In this document: positions 10,916 to 21,842 of the stretch, piece by piece
Position numbering within the stretch: position 1 is the stretch's first letter
Layout: every line of letters starts with the position of its first letter
From: Patiria pectinifera
Lineage: Eukaryota; Echinodermata; Asteroidea; Valvatida; Asterinidae
Direction: 5' to 3'
Length of the DNA stretch: 64,000 nucleotides
Assembly (NCBI GenBank): GCA_029964075.1
Contig: CM057142.1
Span: 3,921,770-3,985,769, forward strand
Program-made: the position numbers and the translations under genes
Notes under the pieces: generated by a model
The model's input: the letters and a program-made list of their open reading frames with translations, nothing else
What the model was told of the DNA's origin: nothing
Database searches by the model: none

Positions 10916-13900
10916 TTATGCCTTCATGGCAGCATCCACAGCATCAAATATCTTCTTCGTCTTGGCGTCACTGTTAATGTAGCCATCTCCATTCTACAAC
11001 AGCAAATAGGAACACTGCTACATTTTTCTCTGAGTGGTGTTTTTATATTCATCCAAAATATTTCAGTCCTGGTTACCAGTAAATTTAGGGGGGGGGGGGG
11101 GGTTGAACGCTGACAATGTAAAGGGAAGTTCTAGGAATTTTTTTTTTTTTTTTAAATCTCTTTTGCACTGCCCAAATACACTCAAAATTGGTGGTCAACT
11201 GAAAAAAAATTAAATGTATGACTTGAAATTGGATGAACTATGAACTGTTTGTAAACATCAACTTATTTATTGTATGCACTTTTTTCTTCTTTCAATTCAT
11301 TTACAAGCCACCTCCTGGAAAGGAAATGAACAAGGCAGGCGCGGTTCTACGGGGGGGCTGGGGGGGGGGCTGTAGCCCCCCAAAAATTTTGTCTAGCCCC
11401 CCCAAAATAAATTCCGTAAATAAAAAAAATTGCATTAGCAAAAAGAAGGATTGTGATGTACATGCGAGCGGTCTCCCCCTAAAGAAGAAATAGCCGTGAC
11501 AAGGGTGTATTAGTTAATATAGTGTGAATGATTTTAGGATTTTATTCGCGCTCCCCATTTAAAATATCGCATGAGACCCCCACCTATTGATTTTCGGAGG
11601 CCCATGTGTCTGGAAAAAAATAACCGGTCAACATTTCAGCACGCCTCCCTGAAAAAATTCTGGATCCACCGTGCTAGCCCCCCCAAAATATTGGTTCTAG
11701 AACCGCGCCTGGAACAAGGTTAGTTCCTTTTTCCTAAACAGGCACACGGTCATTATGTGAAGTACTGCCATGGCCAGCGTCTATGAACAGGAAATATACT
11801 ACAAAGACATACTTTGTCCTGATCTCTCTTAAAACAATCCAGTTCCAAGTACATCAAGTGTTCCTTGGGTTACACCTCTATGTTCTGACACCCCTATGTT
11901 CCGACTGCACATATTCCTATTCCTAACCCTAAACGGGAGTACCAATCTAGGTTGTCGGAACATAGGGGTGTCGGAACATAGAGCAGTCACTGTTCCTTGT
12001 ATCCCATCAAGGCTGATACGCCAATATGCACCAATTTGTAAGTTGCCACTGGCTTTGTGTTAACATGTCACATACATGGTTTCATGTGAAGATTATTTGG
12101 GGTCAAAGGTTACACACACAAAAAGGGGGGAGGGGTGAAACAAGTTATCAAAATCTGACACAGCATGTCAAAATTATGTATTTGTTTGATTTTTTTTCTA
12201 TACACAAATGAGAATGTGAAGCGATTTTGATGTCCTTAAACTCTCTCAGTAACATGTACAGGTGCAGAGATGTGTTCAACTTTTGCAAATTCACAGCTAG
12301 ACTACTTGCCGTGAAGTAACAAATTCAAAGGTTTGATTGAGTTTGAGTATGAATCAGCCGGTCCTGGTCTTTCTGAAATAAATGCGGAACGACCCCTCGA
12401 CTGACCATCAAAATGACCGATACTGACCTTCTTGGAGTGGACCAGTTGGCCATTGACAGAGACCTCCAGGTAACCACTTATATTAGGAGTGGACTCGCCA
12501 ACCTACGTGTAAAAAAACGACAAAAGTTACCAAAGTTTGTGATGAGTTGTGTGACATCTTCAACTTTTCATCCAGTAACTGACAGTGATATATCGGCACC
12601 AAAGGTGATTGCTAGAGACAGCAAACCAGTACATCAGCTTGAATGTCATACTGCACTGTTTTAGTCTTAATAATTCCATATAATTCGGGCAATTAATTCC
12701 ACACTCTCTCAGTTCATCCATAGGATACTGAAGTACACTGTATGTGTTCCACAGTTTGTTTGAAAAAAAAAGGTGCAACAATTCAGGGTTTGAGTTTGGG
12801 AGGAAAAAAACTTCACATTATGGCCATACATGTGAAGCATTTTCTTCAAATGAGATGAAATTAAACAAGGTGGTTTTCTGATGAAAAATGGCAAGCATTG
12901 CTTGAGTAGGGCACTTAGTTTTACACACTAGTGGCCTAGAATGGACATCTTTCTGACTACATGTAACTTTATGGCCGAGCAGAAAAATAACCAGTTTATG
13001 CACAAGATGTACTAATTTTGGTTTTCTTTTACTCAAACTTGCTTTTTTTTTACTGTTGCAACTTGAACTTACAATGTCCATCTGGTCCGCTTCAAACTCC
13101 TCGTTTAGTGCCATCTTCAGGGCATTAAACTGATCAAAGAAAATGAAAAACATTGGTGTTGCAAGGTAGAGTAGTCAGTGGTCAACTTGATAAACCAAAC
13201 AAGAACAGATCGTACTGTAAATGCAAATATATATATTTTTTTTGGAAAATTGAAATGGTCAGTGACCATGCCTAAATTGTGTAAGTTGATTTGATGTTGA
13301 CATTAGGGTTGTCTATTTTCATTAGTTTGCGTACCTTCCACATTTTTCTTCACGGAATATTCAAACTGGGAAAAAGCTATTTGAATATTCGGTTGGTGAT
13401 CCATATTTGAGTATTTGGTATATTCGGAACAGCCCTAGTTGACATCAACAAAGGCACAATGTACTGACATGTATAAGTAATATGCATATTGTTTACATAA
13501 ATTACTGAACAATGGCGGCAGCCATTTTCTCAGCATTCATGCATTGAGGTCATCTCACAGCTATCGACCAATCAACAGCCCTCATGCCATTTCCCAAGAA
13601 GACTTTCATATATAAAAGTTGCATGCTTGCACGAATTATATCAGACCTTGTTAGAAGGGGACTCTGCAGTGTACGAAATGACACTCGTAATAACTGCATG
13701 TGTGTTATGCTCTTTGGACAGCAAAAATAATATCCCAACTATTTTAGTTTCAGTGTTCTGTTGCAAAAATTTAGACATCTTACCTTGGAGCGGTACCCTC
13801 ATCCACCGCTGGAAAATAAAAGACAAAAATTGTATCAAAAATTACTGTATTTATAAACATTCCAATACCAGTAAGATGGTTAAGATTACACATGCGTAAA

Positions 13901-16900
13901 AAAAAGGAGGTTTAAGTTGTGTTTTTGAGTGATGTGTAAATGTGACTATTACATCTTGAACCATTTAATCTCATTATGCCCCATTTTCTCCGAAAAGTAC
14001 AGGGCGAGTAAAAAAAAAAGGAAACCCAAATGGTGCCCCCCTATTTTTATAAGAAGTTCTGCATGTAACACTTTCCAAATCTAGGATATGAAAGCCCAAT
14101 TAATAAGCTTTTAGTGAAAGAATCATTCAAATCACTCATTTACTTTTCCACTTATGGAAATTTTAACCTTGTCCATGGATCACAATAAAGGTAGGTGATA
14201 ATTCAGGAAAACGAAAGCTACATGTATGTACATACAAAAAAACAACAAACACATAGTATCAGAACACTCTCATAACCATGATAACTGGCATTTATCATAA
14301 CATTTTATTTAAAAACCTGCTGCTTCCAATGTTAAAATATCATGCTTTACAATTTCCAAAGCTGAAGGTCTTGCCCTGCCTTCTACTTGGCTACCCCAGA
14401 GACTTATGGGATTATTCTGGTATCATTTTCAGGATGCGACATGGTTTCATTTTTACTGAAATATCCGTGGACAAGGTTTTTTGTTTGTGTTCCAAATTCC
14501 ATAACTGGAAAAGTACATGAGCGATTAGAATGCTTCTTTCACTAAAAGAAAGCTCATTAATTGGACTTTCATAGCCAAGATTTGGAAAATGCTACATGCA
14601 GAAATTCTTTACAAAATAGGGGGCACCATTTGGTTTTCCCTTTTTTTGGCTCACCTTGTATTTTACTACATGTAGGATTTTACAAACTGTTTATTTGTAC
14701 GGGCCTAAATTCACGTTTGAGAATATGAAATGTGTCATTTTTTGTTTTACTCTACCGGGTTGGAACTAGGACTGTTCTTTAAAACAAAAGAGGTCATATG
14801 CTGCTTTTAAGAGTTGTGTTGCGTCCTAGCTACAGCTTTGTCTAACTTTATAGTTCAGCTATGGTCTTACATGCCAAAACAAGGTACTTTAACCCTAACA
14901 GCCCATAACCAATCAAACTCCAACAGTAGGTTAGTGTTTAAATCTGTTGGGATAGGTACAGTTCCCCTAAACAGATGGTCTTTTACACTGGGGTTGGCAT
15001 ACCTCCAGAAACTAAGTCCAACAGTGTGTGTGTACAATTTCCCATGTGGGTGTTGGAATTTGCCTGAATGGGTATGGCTCCTAGTAAATTAGGCTGGGGA
15101 GTTAGGGTTTTAATGAAAATTATTGATTTTGGGGGTTAGGGTGGCAGAACATTCATTAAGTACCCTATCACTTTGAGTTCAAATCCTAGCCAAGGCCCAA
15201 TTACTTGGCTACGGCTTGAAATTACACATGGGTCTATGAGAAGTGGCTGCAGCCGCTGCCATAGGCATGTGTGTAAATCAAGCCGTAGTCAAGCAAATCG
15301 GACGCGGCACAACATATGGAAAGATTTTCCTATCCCCATCTATTCCTATTCCCAGCCTACCTAAAGTGTGTTCAAACGTTTTTATCATGCAAGATCTACA
15401 CCAGTACACACGTATTTATAGTAACAGATGCTGGTACCACTGCACTTGTGTCATGGTCATTGTGCAGAACATCAGGCCAAAGTTACCTTGCCTGGATACC
15501 GATAATGACCACCACAAAAGCTCATCTCATTAGCATATAAATAACGGAGACCAGCCAGCAGAAAGTCTATACGGATGAGCGTTTACACACAGGGAAACAA
15601 AATCCAATGAGTCAGCGTTTCTACTGTGGTTCTGATACAGTTCATTGGATTAACAAAATAATTACACTTCATGCAACCCTGAGTGAGCCAATGTACACAA
15701 AATGACAAGACACAGGAAAAAAGATGTTTTTCCCCCGAATACTTTCAAGACAATATTACTATTGGGCAATTCCACACTAATGGGCCCCAAAGTGTGACAT
15801 TTGAGAAGATCTTCGAGTTTTGATAATAAAATTCAATTTTTGCTGTTAACATTGCACGCTGTTAACAAATATCCTCACCTGCAAATGATATAACTGGTTT
15901 TATATTTTAGAAAATACGGTGGATATTGTTTTTAAAAGTGTTACATACGTAACGAAGGACAGACATTTTAGATAAAGTCACAAAGTAAGCATAACATCAT
16001 GAACATTAAATCATAAATAATCCCCTAATGTTGACTGATTTAAAGAGATTTAAAGAGATGTACCCTGGAGGAATGCCATCAGTCAAAACCTAGAAAATTC
16101 AGAGTCAATGTGAAGAATTATTTTATACTTTATAATCAGGATTTATACGTCCGAACAGACTGGACATTTGTCACAAAATGTCTGTCCCTGTTCGTACGTA
16201 ACCCTAATCACATTATAACTGCCAGTGCAAAAACTGTTATATTTTCACTTGATAATGATAGCAATACAAACTTGTTTAATAATGTCATATGAAAGTGCCT
16301 ATCAGAAACTGAATTTGGAATAAATGTTGCAACCTGACGCAACTTCAGTGGTTGTGTACAAAGTCTATGGCATGTATGGAGAGTCAAGAAAAGCGTCTCC
16401 TAACAAAATTTGAAATATTTCTCAGTCCCAGATTCACGTCTTATCATCATTTTTGCAATGACTGACCTTCATTGAAATGATATATGAAGAAAAAAGTGGC
16501 GTCAGGACAGGTTGCAACATTTTTTCCCCAGAAATAATTCCATAGGATATAGCCATCACTAATTTTTCCCTGCATGCAATGACCTATCATTTGTATCAAC
16601 CATCAGAAAGTGATAACATTTCATAAAAAGTGAAGTTTAGCTGTTCAGTGCTGTTAATTAGCAGGGAAAAGGATAGTCAGGATAGTACTAAATGTTGCAA
16701 CCCGACGCTGCTTTTTTCTTCATATCGTCTCAATGAAGGTCAGTCATGAATCTGGGACTGAGAAACATTTCCAATTTTGTTACTTTGTTAGGAAATACTT
16801 TAAAAAACATTTTTTCTTGACTTTCCATAGACTTTGTACACAATCGCGGAAGTGGCGTCAGGTCATGCATATGCATGCTGCAACATTTTTTTCCAAAATG

Positions 16901-17011
16901 ACCTTGCAACGCCCCTGTAGAGCATGAAGAGTGCGTTCTTTTGGAACTGAAACAACATCTTGCCCTGAAAAGCACTCACCAATACAAAACGCTGATTTTA
17001 ACTTTCGGCAT
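10916..17011 (-). CDS. SELENOW: Selenoprotein W, complete coding region in 5 exons (Sec encoded by TGA)
   Basis: Thioredoxin-fold selenoprotein of the Rdx family, a small cytosolic redox protein. Coding exons on the minus strand: 17011-16980, 13808-13784, 13129-13073, 12502-12428, 10993-10916. They total 267 nt, which gives 88 residues plus a TAA stop (human SelW is about 87). The protein starts MPKVKISVLYC; the second exon reads GGUGYRSK, giving the CxxU motif Cys11-Gly-Gly-Sec14. Then come FNALKMALNEEFEADQMDI, the family motif GESTP (family GEGTP), the strand LEVSVNGQLVHSKK, and GDGYINSDAK before a C-terminal helix. Every junction has GT and AG with matching phases (2,0,0,0). The ATG was chosen because exon 1 matches the family N-terminus and donates TG|gtgagt to complete Cys11. 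Without recoding, the TGA would end the protein after 13 residues. The SECIS downstream supports recoding. The nearest gene starts 4.8 kb away on the other strand. Confidence 0.94.
11336..11711. mobile_element. Non-autonomous hAT-type element with 8-bp TSD
   Basis: Terminal inverted repeats CAGGCGCGGTTCTA and TAGAACCGCGCCTG are flanked by a perfect 8-bp duplication GAACAAGG (11328-11335 and 11712-11719). Eight-bp TSDs and CAG-type ends are hallmarks of hAT transposons. The interior contains long G and C runs able to pair with each other and no transposase. It lies in the last coding-region intron of SELENOW. Confidence 0.88.
11868..11990. mobile_element. Foldback MITE with telomere-like core, copy A (9-bp TSD)
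   Basis: The arms are two tandem TATGTTCCGAC-type units in inverted orientation around a core containing cctaaccctaaacggg. It is flanked by a perfect 9-bp duplication TGTTCCTTG (11859-11867 and 11991-11999). Nine-bp TSDs are typical of Mutator-like elements. Length is 123 bp and nothing is encoded. It sits in a SELENOW intron. Confidence 0.85.
13784..13808 (-). CDS. SELENOW: SELENOW 25-nt microexon carrying the selenocysteine codon
   Basis: The exon lies between an acceptor ending ttttccag and a donor gtaagatg. With the TG left by exon 1 it reads C-GGT-GGA-TGA-GGG-TAC-CGC-TCC-AAG, that is Cys-Gly-Gly-Sec-Gly-Tyr-Arg-Ser-Lys. The TGA occupies 13801-13799 on the minus strand. The length is not a multiple of three, so skipping it would shift the frame. 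A standard gene finder would read the TGA as a stop or drop the exon. Confidence 0.93.
14000..14658. mobile_element. TA-flanked TIR element (Tc1/mariner-like MITE), copy 1
   Basis: The ends read TA-cagggcgagtaaaaaaaa and, on the complement, TA-caaggtgagccaaaaaaag, followed by long inverted arms containing GGAAACCCAAATGGTGCCCC. The arms run inward for more than 100 bp. It lies in SELENOW intron 1 and has no transposase. The TA target duplication and cagggtgag ends suggest Tc1/mariner ancestry. Confidence 0.78.
14889..15113. mobile_element. TTAA-flanked MITE with CCCTAAC ends, copy 1
   Basis: It begins TTAA-CCCTAACAGCCC and ends GGGGAGTTAGGGT-TTAA. Inside are blocks shared with the elements at 49527 and 62755, for example ggcatacctccagaaac and cctagtaaat. 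TTAA targets and CCC starts are typical of piggyBac-type elements. Confidence 0.7.
15204..15293. repeat. 90-bp hairpin in SELENOW intron 1
   Basis: The left arm (cttggctacggcttgaaatt, then acacatgggtctatg) pairs with the right arm (ccataggcatgtgtgtaaat, then caagccgtagtcaag) along nearly its whole length. A second small palindrome, ggctgcagcc, lies at the tip. Transcribed, it would form a hairpin with few bulges. It may be a small MITE or a hairpin RNA precursor; nothing decides between these. Confidence 0.6.
16323..16529. repeat. GTTGCAAC hairpin repeat, unit 1
   Basis: The unit is bounded by tgttgcaacctgacgc and its complement agtggcgtcagg...gttgcaaca. The body includes tttctcagtcccagattca and tgactgaccttcattg. 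At least five such units occur in 16.3-21.4 kb. This one is inverted relative to the unit at 16690. Confidence 0.7.
16690..16894. repeat. GTTGCAAC hairpin repeat, unit 2 (inverted)
   Basis: Opposite orientation to the preceding unit, so that together they form a roughly 570-bp inverted repeat. Shared words include gaatctgggactgagaaaca and agactttgtacacaatcg. It ends about 90 bp from the first coding exon of SELENOW, within intron 1. Confidence 0.7.
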
Positions 17012-18592
17012 GCTGACGAATGGTTCTGAATCGTCGACAAGAAATCGCAGGTCTCTTTCGCTCCACTATAAACTCAAAGTCACAGTCAGTCAAACTTTAC
17101 TTCCACCGGCGCGGCACCACTGCACATCGGGTAGACCGTAAGTCATGGCCAAATTCTGCTAAATGCACTTTAAAAATCTGTCAGATTTATTCAAAAATCG
17201 GCAAAATTCCCCAAAATTCGAATAACACTATAAACACTTAAAATCACATGCAGATGTTGCAGTTTTGCCTTAATTAAGGCTCAAATCACATTATAAACAA
17301 TCTATAGTCATAAAAATATTATGGAATTGGGTAAATTTCAGGCAAAACGCGGTTGCATCACGACGAAGTCCAGTACTCGGTGAACCTCAGCACCTAGACT
17401 AGCCAACCTGTCCCATTTATGCAAGGGTTTGTTTCAAGCTTTTTCACACAAATGTACCATTTTGTTCAAATTTGCTATGTTTTTCTGACAAATTTTGCAT
17501 AATTCTGCCAGAAATCTGCCCAAAAAAATCCATTCTGTCAAATTTTCTGTCAAACTCGTTCTTTTAATCCAAAATCTGTCAAAGTTAGCCGAAAATCGGC
17601 TAAAACGGTCACCCTGCTGCACATGCACACTCTCCGCAGTGCGGCGCGTCAACACCGATTCATTCGATTATTTCGAGAATGATTTGGTGGTGTCGACCCC
17701 ATAGTATGGGGGGGGGGGGGGTGTTTTAGATTTTCAGCACTTCTGGGGCCGGCGAATTTAGGACCTTTTGTCTAATAAAAGGAATTTTGAAACAATCGAT
17801 TACGTTCCTACGGGCGTACTAGTCCAGCGAAGCATATTTGTTCAAATATTTTCTTTTATATTTGATGCTTTGAAAAAACCTTAAAAATTATTCTTATACC
17901 CAAGAAATGTTTAACTTAGATTTGTATTATTTTACCTTTATTTTGTTTACCTTTTTACCATTAAGGTGATATTTTAAAAATAAGTAAGTTCTTCAATTTC
18001 CCTTGACCCTGGTCAAATATTTATCAATTGCGTGTTTAAAATATTTTTACATTTAAATTTTCTATATTAAAATAATACAAACAATTTATTTCCGGTCAGT
18101 ATGATCTGAGATTATCATGAATGATCTCAAAATACTAGACCAGGTGGCCCCCAAATTACTAATTTTTAACCTTGCAAAAATACTTATTTTGAAATTGATT
18201 ATAAAGTGTTTGGTAAAACGACATTCCTAGTTCGCGCAAAACGCATAATTCGATTCTCAAAAATCGACAGGTTATCAAGTTTAACAACCGTATCGATTCC
18301 AACGTCTCTTAAGCGCCTTTCTGTTTTGCATGGTACCTGATCTTGTATCAGCTAAGAATTCATAATTTAAAAATAGTGCACCAGTCCAGATTACATAACT
18401 TTTGCGCGCGCCAGACTTGATTTTAGCAATTTGCATGTTTTTATTCGCCTCGTACATACGTGTTTTGTCGTACGAACTACGATTGATAGGCCTAGCTACG
18501 AATTAAACCAGGATCATGTTCATTGGCCAACGATAAATTAAGGTATGTGACTGGCTAATCATCCCGCCGACACATACGATCGGTTGTAGCTT
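17012..18592. other. Region upstream of SELENOW: no gene seen
   Basis: It probably includes the SELENOW 5' UTR and promoter on the minus strand, but I see no clear TATA box or initiator. The 17.1-17.7 kb stretch contains repeated (a)aatctg(t/c)ca and aaaattcgg words. The 17.75-18.5 kb stretch is AT-rich and shows no feature I recognise. Confidence 0.5.
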
Positions 18593-18720
18593 GAGTAACT
18601 CCAGCTGACATGCTCCATTTTCATGTGAATGAATATGGAGCATGTCATTGTCAGCTGGAGTTACTCACCAGTAACTCCAGCTGACATGCTCCATATTCAT
18701 TCACATGAAAATGGAGCATG
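18593..18720. repeat. Nested inverted repeat (A-B-A'-A-B')
   Basis: A is gtaactccagctgac and B is atgctccattttcatgtgaa plus atgaatatggagcat. The order is A, B, A inverted, a 6-nt spacer, A, B inverted. The same sequence can therefore fold in two competing ways. It abuts the palindrome-array element starting at 18737. Confidence 0.75.
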
Positions 18721-18736
18721 CGAAGGTTGGAAAAAT

Positions 18737-19748
18737 TAGGCCTGTTGTGCGCTTTCTTCTTGCAAATCACGCAATCTTACGAATGAGCGCGCATTCTTAA
18801 GAACGAGCGTGCATTCTTAAGAATGAGCACGCAATCTGAAGAATGATGCGCTCATTCTTAAGATTGGGTGGGAATATCACGTGTGCAATTTATGAATTTT
18901 GCGCAATTTTAACAAACATTGTACAGCATAATTATGTTAAATGAAATGTAGGCCCCCTATATAGCGGTTAAAGGGGAAATAATTCATATAACATGTATAA
19001 CGAGGACAGAAAATGCTATGCTTTTTTACTCGTATAACTACGATAATTTGAATCAAATTAAACCTGTTATTATTGCTTTTTTTCTGCCCACTATGGGAAG
19101 TTTTGTAATAATGGAGGACTGGGAACTAGTCTGGGAAGTGCTTTGTTTAGGCTAGATAAGTTACAAGTCCCTGTATGTATCATATGCATGTCACAAAAAA
19201 AAACGCTGTCCGGAAGCTGCCAAAATTGCTCTTTTGACATGATACAATCCAGCTCTGCGGCATAATGGTGGGGGTGTGAACAATAGCAATTTAAGTGGCA
19301 AATAGCATTAGCGCTATGGGATGTCACAGTATTCATTCTCATTCTTCACATTAATCATTCTTACGCCCCCCCCCCCCTTTTGTTATCCCCAAAAATCAGC
19401 ATTCTTTCCACTACACATTATTATGTCTCTTATTTTTTCCCAGTTCCCCGAGTACGTGTATACTTTCATATCCACTCTATTTTTCATCGTTAGATCTTTT
19501 CCTAGGTAAGTTTCCTTGCATTGCAACAGTATAATTGTTAAGACTCAAAGAACGAGGATGCAGCTAGACTTGCCAAGCGCAGCCGGTGCTCGACCGTTAT
19601 CTTGTCGCGCATTCTTAAGAATGTGCGCTCAATCTGGAAGAGTTTTTTTTGTGCAAAGATTGCGCAAGGATCCAGTTGCGCAAGCATAAGAATGTGCATG
19701 CGCATTCTTGTGATTGCGCAAATCACAAGAACGTGCACAACAGGCCTA
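18737..19748 (+). mobile_element. 1-kb element with terminal arrays of AAGAATG palindromes, copy 1
   Basis: The terminal inverted repeat is taggcctgttgtgcgctttc, with gcacaacaggccta at the far end; a TA target duplication is possible. Just inside each end lie clusters of the palindrome ATTCTTAAGAAT joined by gcgc/gagcg spacers. The interior (about 18860-19600) matches the copy at 44674-45651 in inverse orientation: tagcattagcgctatggg, and a ggaggactgggaactagt block. No coding sequence was recognised. Confidence 0.82.
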
Positions 19749-19769
19749 TGGTCTGGATATCGGCAACCG

Positions 19770-19900
19770 GGTTACACCTCTATGTTCCGACACCCCTATG
19801 TTCCGACTGCACATATTCCTATTCCTAACCCTAACCCTAACCGGGAGTAACACAATCTAGGTTGTCGGAACATAGGGGTGTCGGAACATAGAGCAGTCAC
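19770..19900. mobile_element. Foldback MITE with telomere-like core, copy B (9-bp TSD)
   Basis: Same arms as the copy at 11868, but the core holds more CCCTAA units (cctaaccctaaccctaacc). It is flanked by CGGCAACCG (19761-19769) and CAGCAACCG (19901-19909), an 8-of-9 match in the same register as copy A. The two copies therefore agree on element ends and TSD length. Confidence 0.83.
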
Positions 19901-20068
19901 CAGCAACCGCACATTCTGAAAATAGGCCTAGGAATTAGTTTGCATCATCAGTCGATATTGTGTCGGCGCCGGTGTCATATGAAAATCGGACTCGTATGAA
20001 AATCTGACTCTTTTTCCCTTTTATTGGTTAAACCCTCTCACGTGACCGGTCCCTCTCCTAATTATCGA

Positions 20069-20491
20069 GGCGATCGTGAAGTGTAGGGCCCGGTTCCTAT
20101 AAGGGAACAAAATCCACTTTAAAATTATTGGACCTACCAAACTAGTTGGCAACATTCTCATTATCATAGAGGGCAGGGTTTTGATTTTTTGAGGGAAATT
20201 TGGGGGTAAAATGACGATGACAGCGCGGCGACAACACGCGACCCGAAAATAAAGATGGCGATCACCGCGCAATGTACCGTGAGCACGCACGGCGCACTGA
20301 ATCGCAAGGCACAAACCACGCAGGAAAATCGTGATTTCTACCCCAAGAATCTGTTCAAAATTGCAAAACGGGTGTCGTTAGAATTGACAAAAGTCTGCTT
20401 TTGATTGTAAATGTGATTTTTGAGCAATAAAAAACATTTTTGACTCTAATTTGATCAAAACAAAACAGGGGCCCTACACTTCACGATCGCC
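20069..20491. mobile_element. hAT-like MITE with 23-bp perfect TIR
   Basis: The TIR ggcgatcgtgaagtgtaggg (plus ccc) is perfectly repeated in inverse at 20469-20491. The flanks ATTATCGA (20061-20068) and ATTATCTA (20492-20499) match at 7 of 8 positions, as expected for an 8-bp TSD. A diverged relative without clear ends is at about 28612-28830 (shared gggcagggttt and ttgagggaaattt). Confidence 0.72.
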
Positions 20492-20603
20492 ATTATCTAT
20501 GCACGAGCATGCGCAATACCACCAATGAGTCCGTATTTCATAAAACCTAAATTTGTTCTACACCGGTAGGCCTATGCCTATATGGCTAGGGCTAGGGAAA
20601 GAG

Positions 20604-21396
20604 TGTAGTATGAAGACGCCACTTCTTTGCTTGTGTACAAAGTCTGTGGAGAGTCGAGTATATTTTCTAACAATATTGAAAAGGTTTCTCAGTCCCAGAT
20701 CATTCATATCGTTTCAACATTTTTGCAATAACTGGCCTTTTACTGAGACAATATGTTACGAAAAAAGTGGCGTCAGGCATGTCACGTCCCGTCAGGATAA
20801 TGGGACGCAACATTCTAGGAAAGATTGAATGTTGTATAGAAATGTTGCATCCCTGACACCATTTTTTAAAACATATGTTTCAACGAAGGTCAGTCATTGC
20901 AAAAATGTTGAAAAGACGTGAATCTGGGACTGAAAAACATTTCCAATTTGTTACAAAATACTTTGAAAATACTCTAACTCTCCATAGACTTTGTACACTG
21001 GCATCAGGATACTGCATTCTTTCCGTTTTCATCAGCTGACGTAATCCTGCCTACAGTCTATTCCTTCCTCCATGCCCATAATCACTTTGTCCTGTTCCTT
21101 ATTCGTATTGGCTGCGTCGGCTTTCCTTTGGTAACAATTAGTTTGTCGGATCGAGTCTTCTTTGATTTCTCTGGCAAATTTGTGGGAAAAAATGTTGCAA
21201 CCTTACGCCACTTTTTTCTTCATACAATGTATATCACCTCAATAAAGGTAATTCATTGGAAACATGATGATAAGACATGAATCTGGGACTGAGAAACATT
21301 TCCAATTTTGTTAGGAAATACTTAGAAGAATTTCTCGACTCTCAATAGACTTTGTACACAATCGTGGAAGTGGCATCAGGTTGCAACATTTTTTCC
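20604..21396. repeat. GTTGCAAC hairpin repeats, units 3 to 5
   Basis: Three more units of the repeat seen at 16.3-16.9 kb: about 20608-20818, 20841-21018 (inverted relative to the first) and 21188-21396. Each is bounded by (a)tgttgca...gacgccac and gtggc(g/a)tcagg words. Each carries the ctcagtcccagat block and a tttgtaca block. They lie in the interval upstream of the kelch gene. Confidence 0.68.
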
Positions 21397-21842
21397 AATT
21401 TGTGTTTACTAAAACTAAGATAGCCGGCGCAGCCAATATGATGTAATTTATGTGCGCCAATCCGAGAAAGTTTCTGTGAAAATAACGTTTACTAACAGGA
21501 AACTGGCTCTGGCCAAACGCCCACTGCCTTTAGGGAATATATTAAAGCCTTATCACAAATGCTGCTTGAGTGAATTTGCACAAAGGATGACAATTGTACA
21601 TGTATTGTTGGAAGAGAACAGCACGGACATTGCCCCTTTTGCCTTCCCATAGTGCTTTACTTGTAGCTGTTGTATGTTCAAAATCAACTGATTGCAGCAA
21701 GGTCTACCTGTGGGGAAATTTTGATGTGTTTTGTTTTGCACATGTTCTGTGAATCATATGTGCATGTATTTATAACAAGGTTTTCTTTCTCAAAATTGTT
21801 TCTGCATTGGTAATTTTCAATCACAATGTACAGATTGCAAAG
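21397..21842 (+). other. Interval upstream of the kelch gene start
   Basis: Contains the rest of the upstream sequence after the hairpin repeat. It may hold the promoter and 5' UTR, or an earlier non-coding exon. No TATA box, CpG-rich stretch or convincing coding exon was recognised. Confidence 0.4.
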
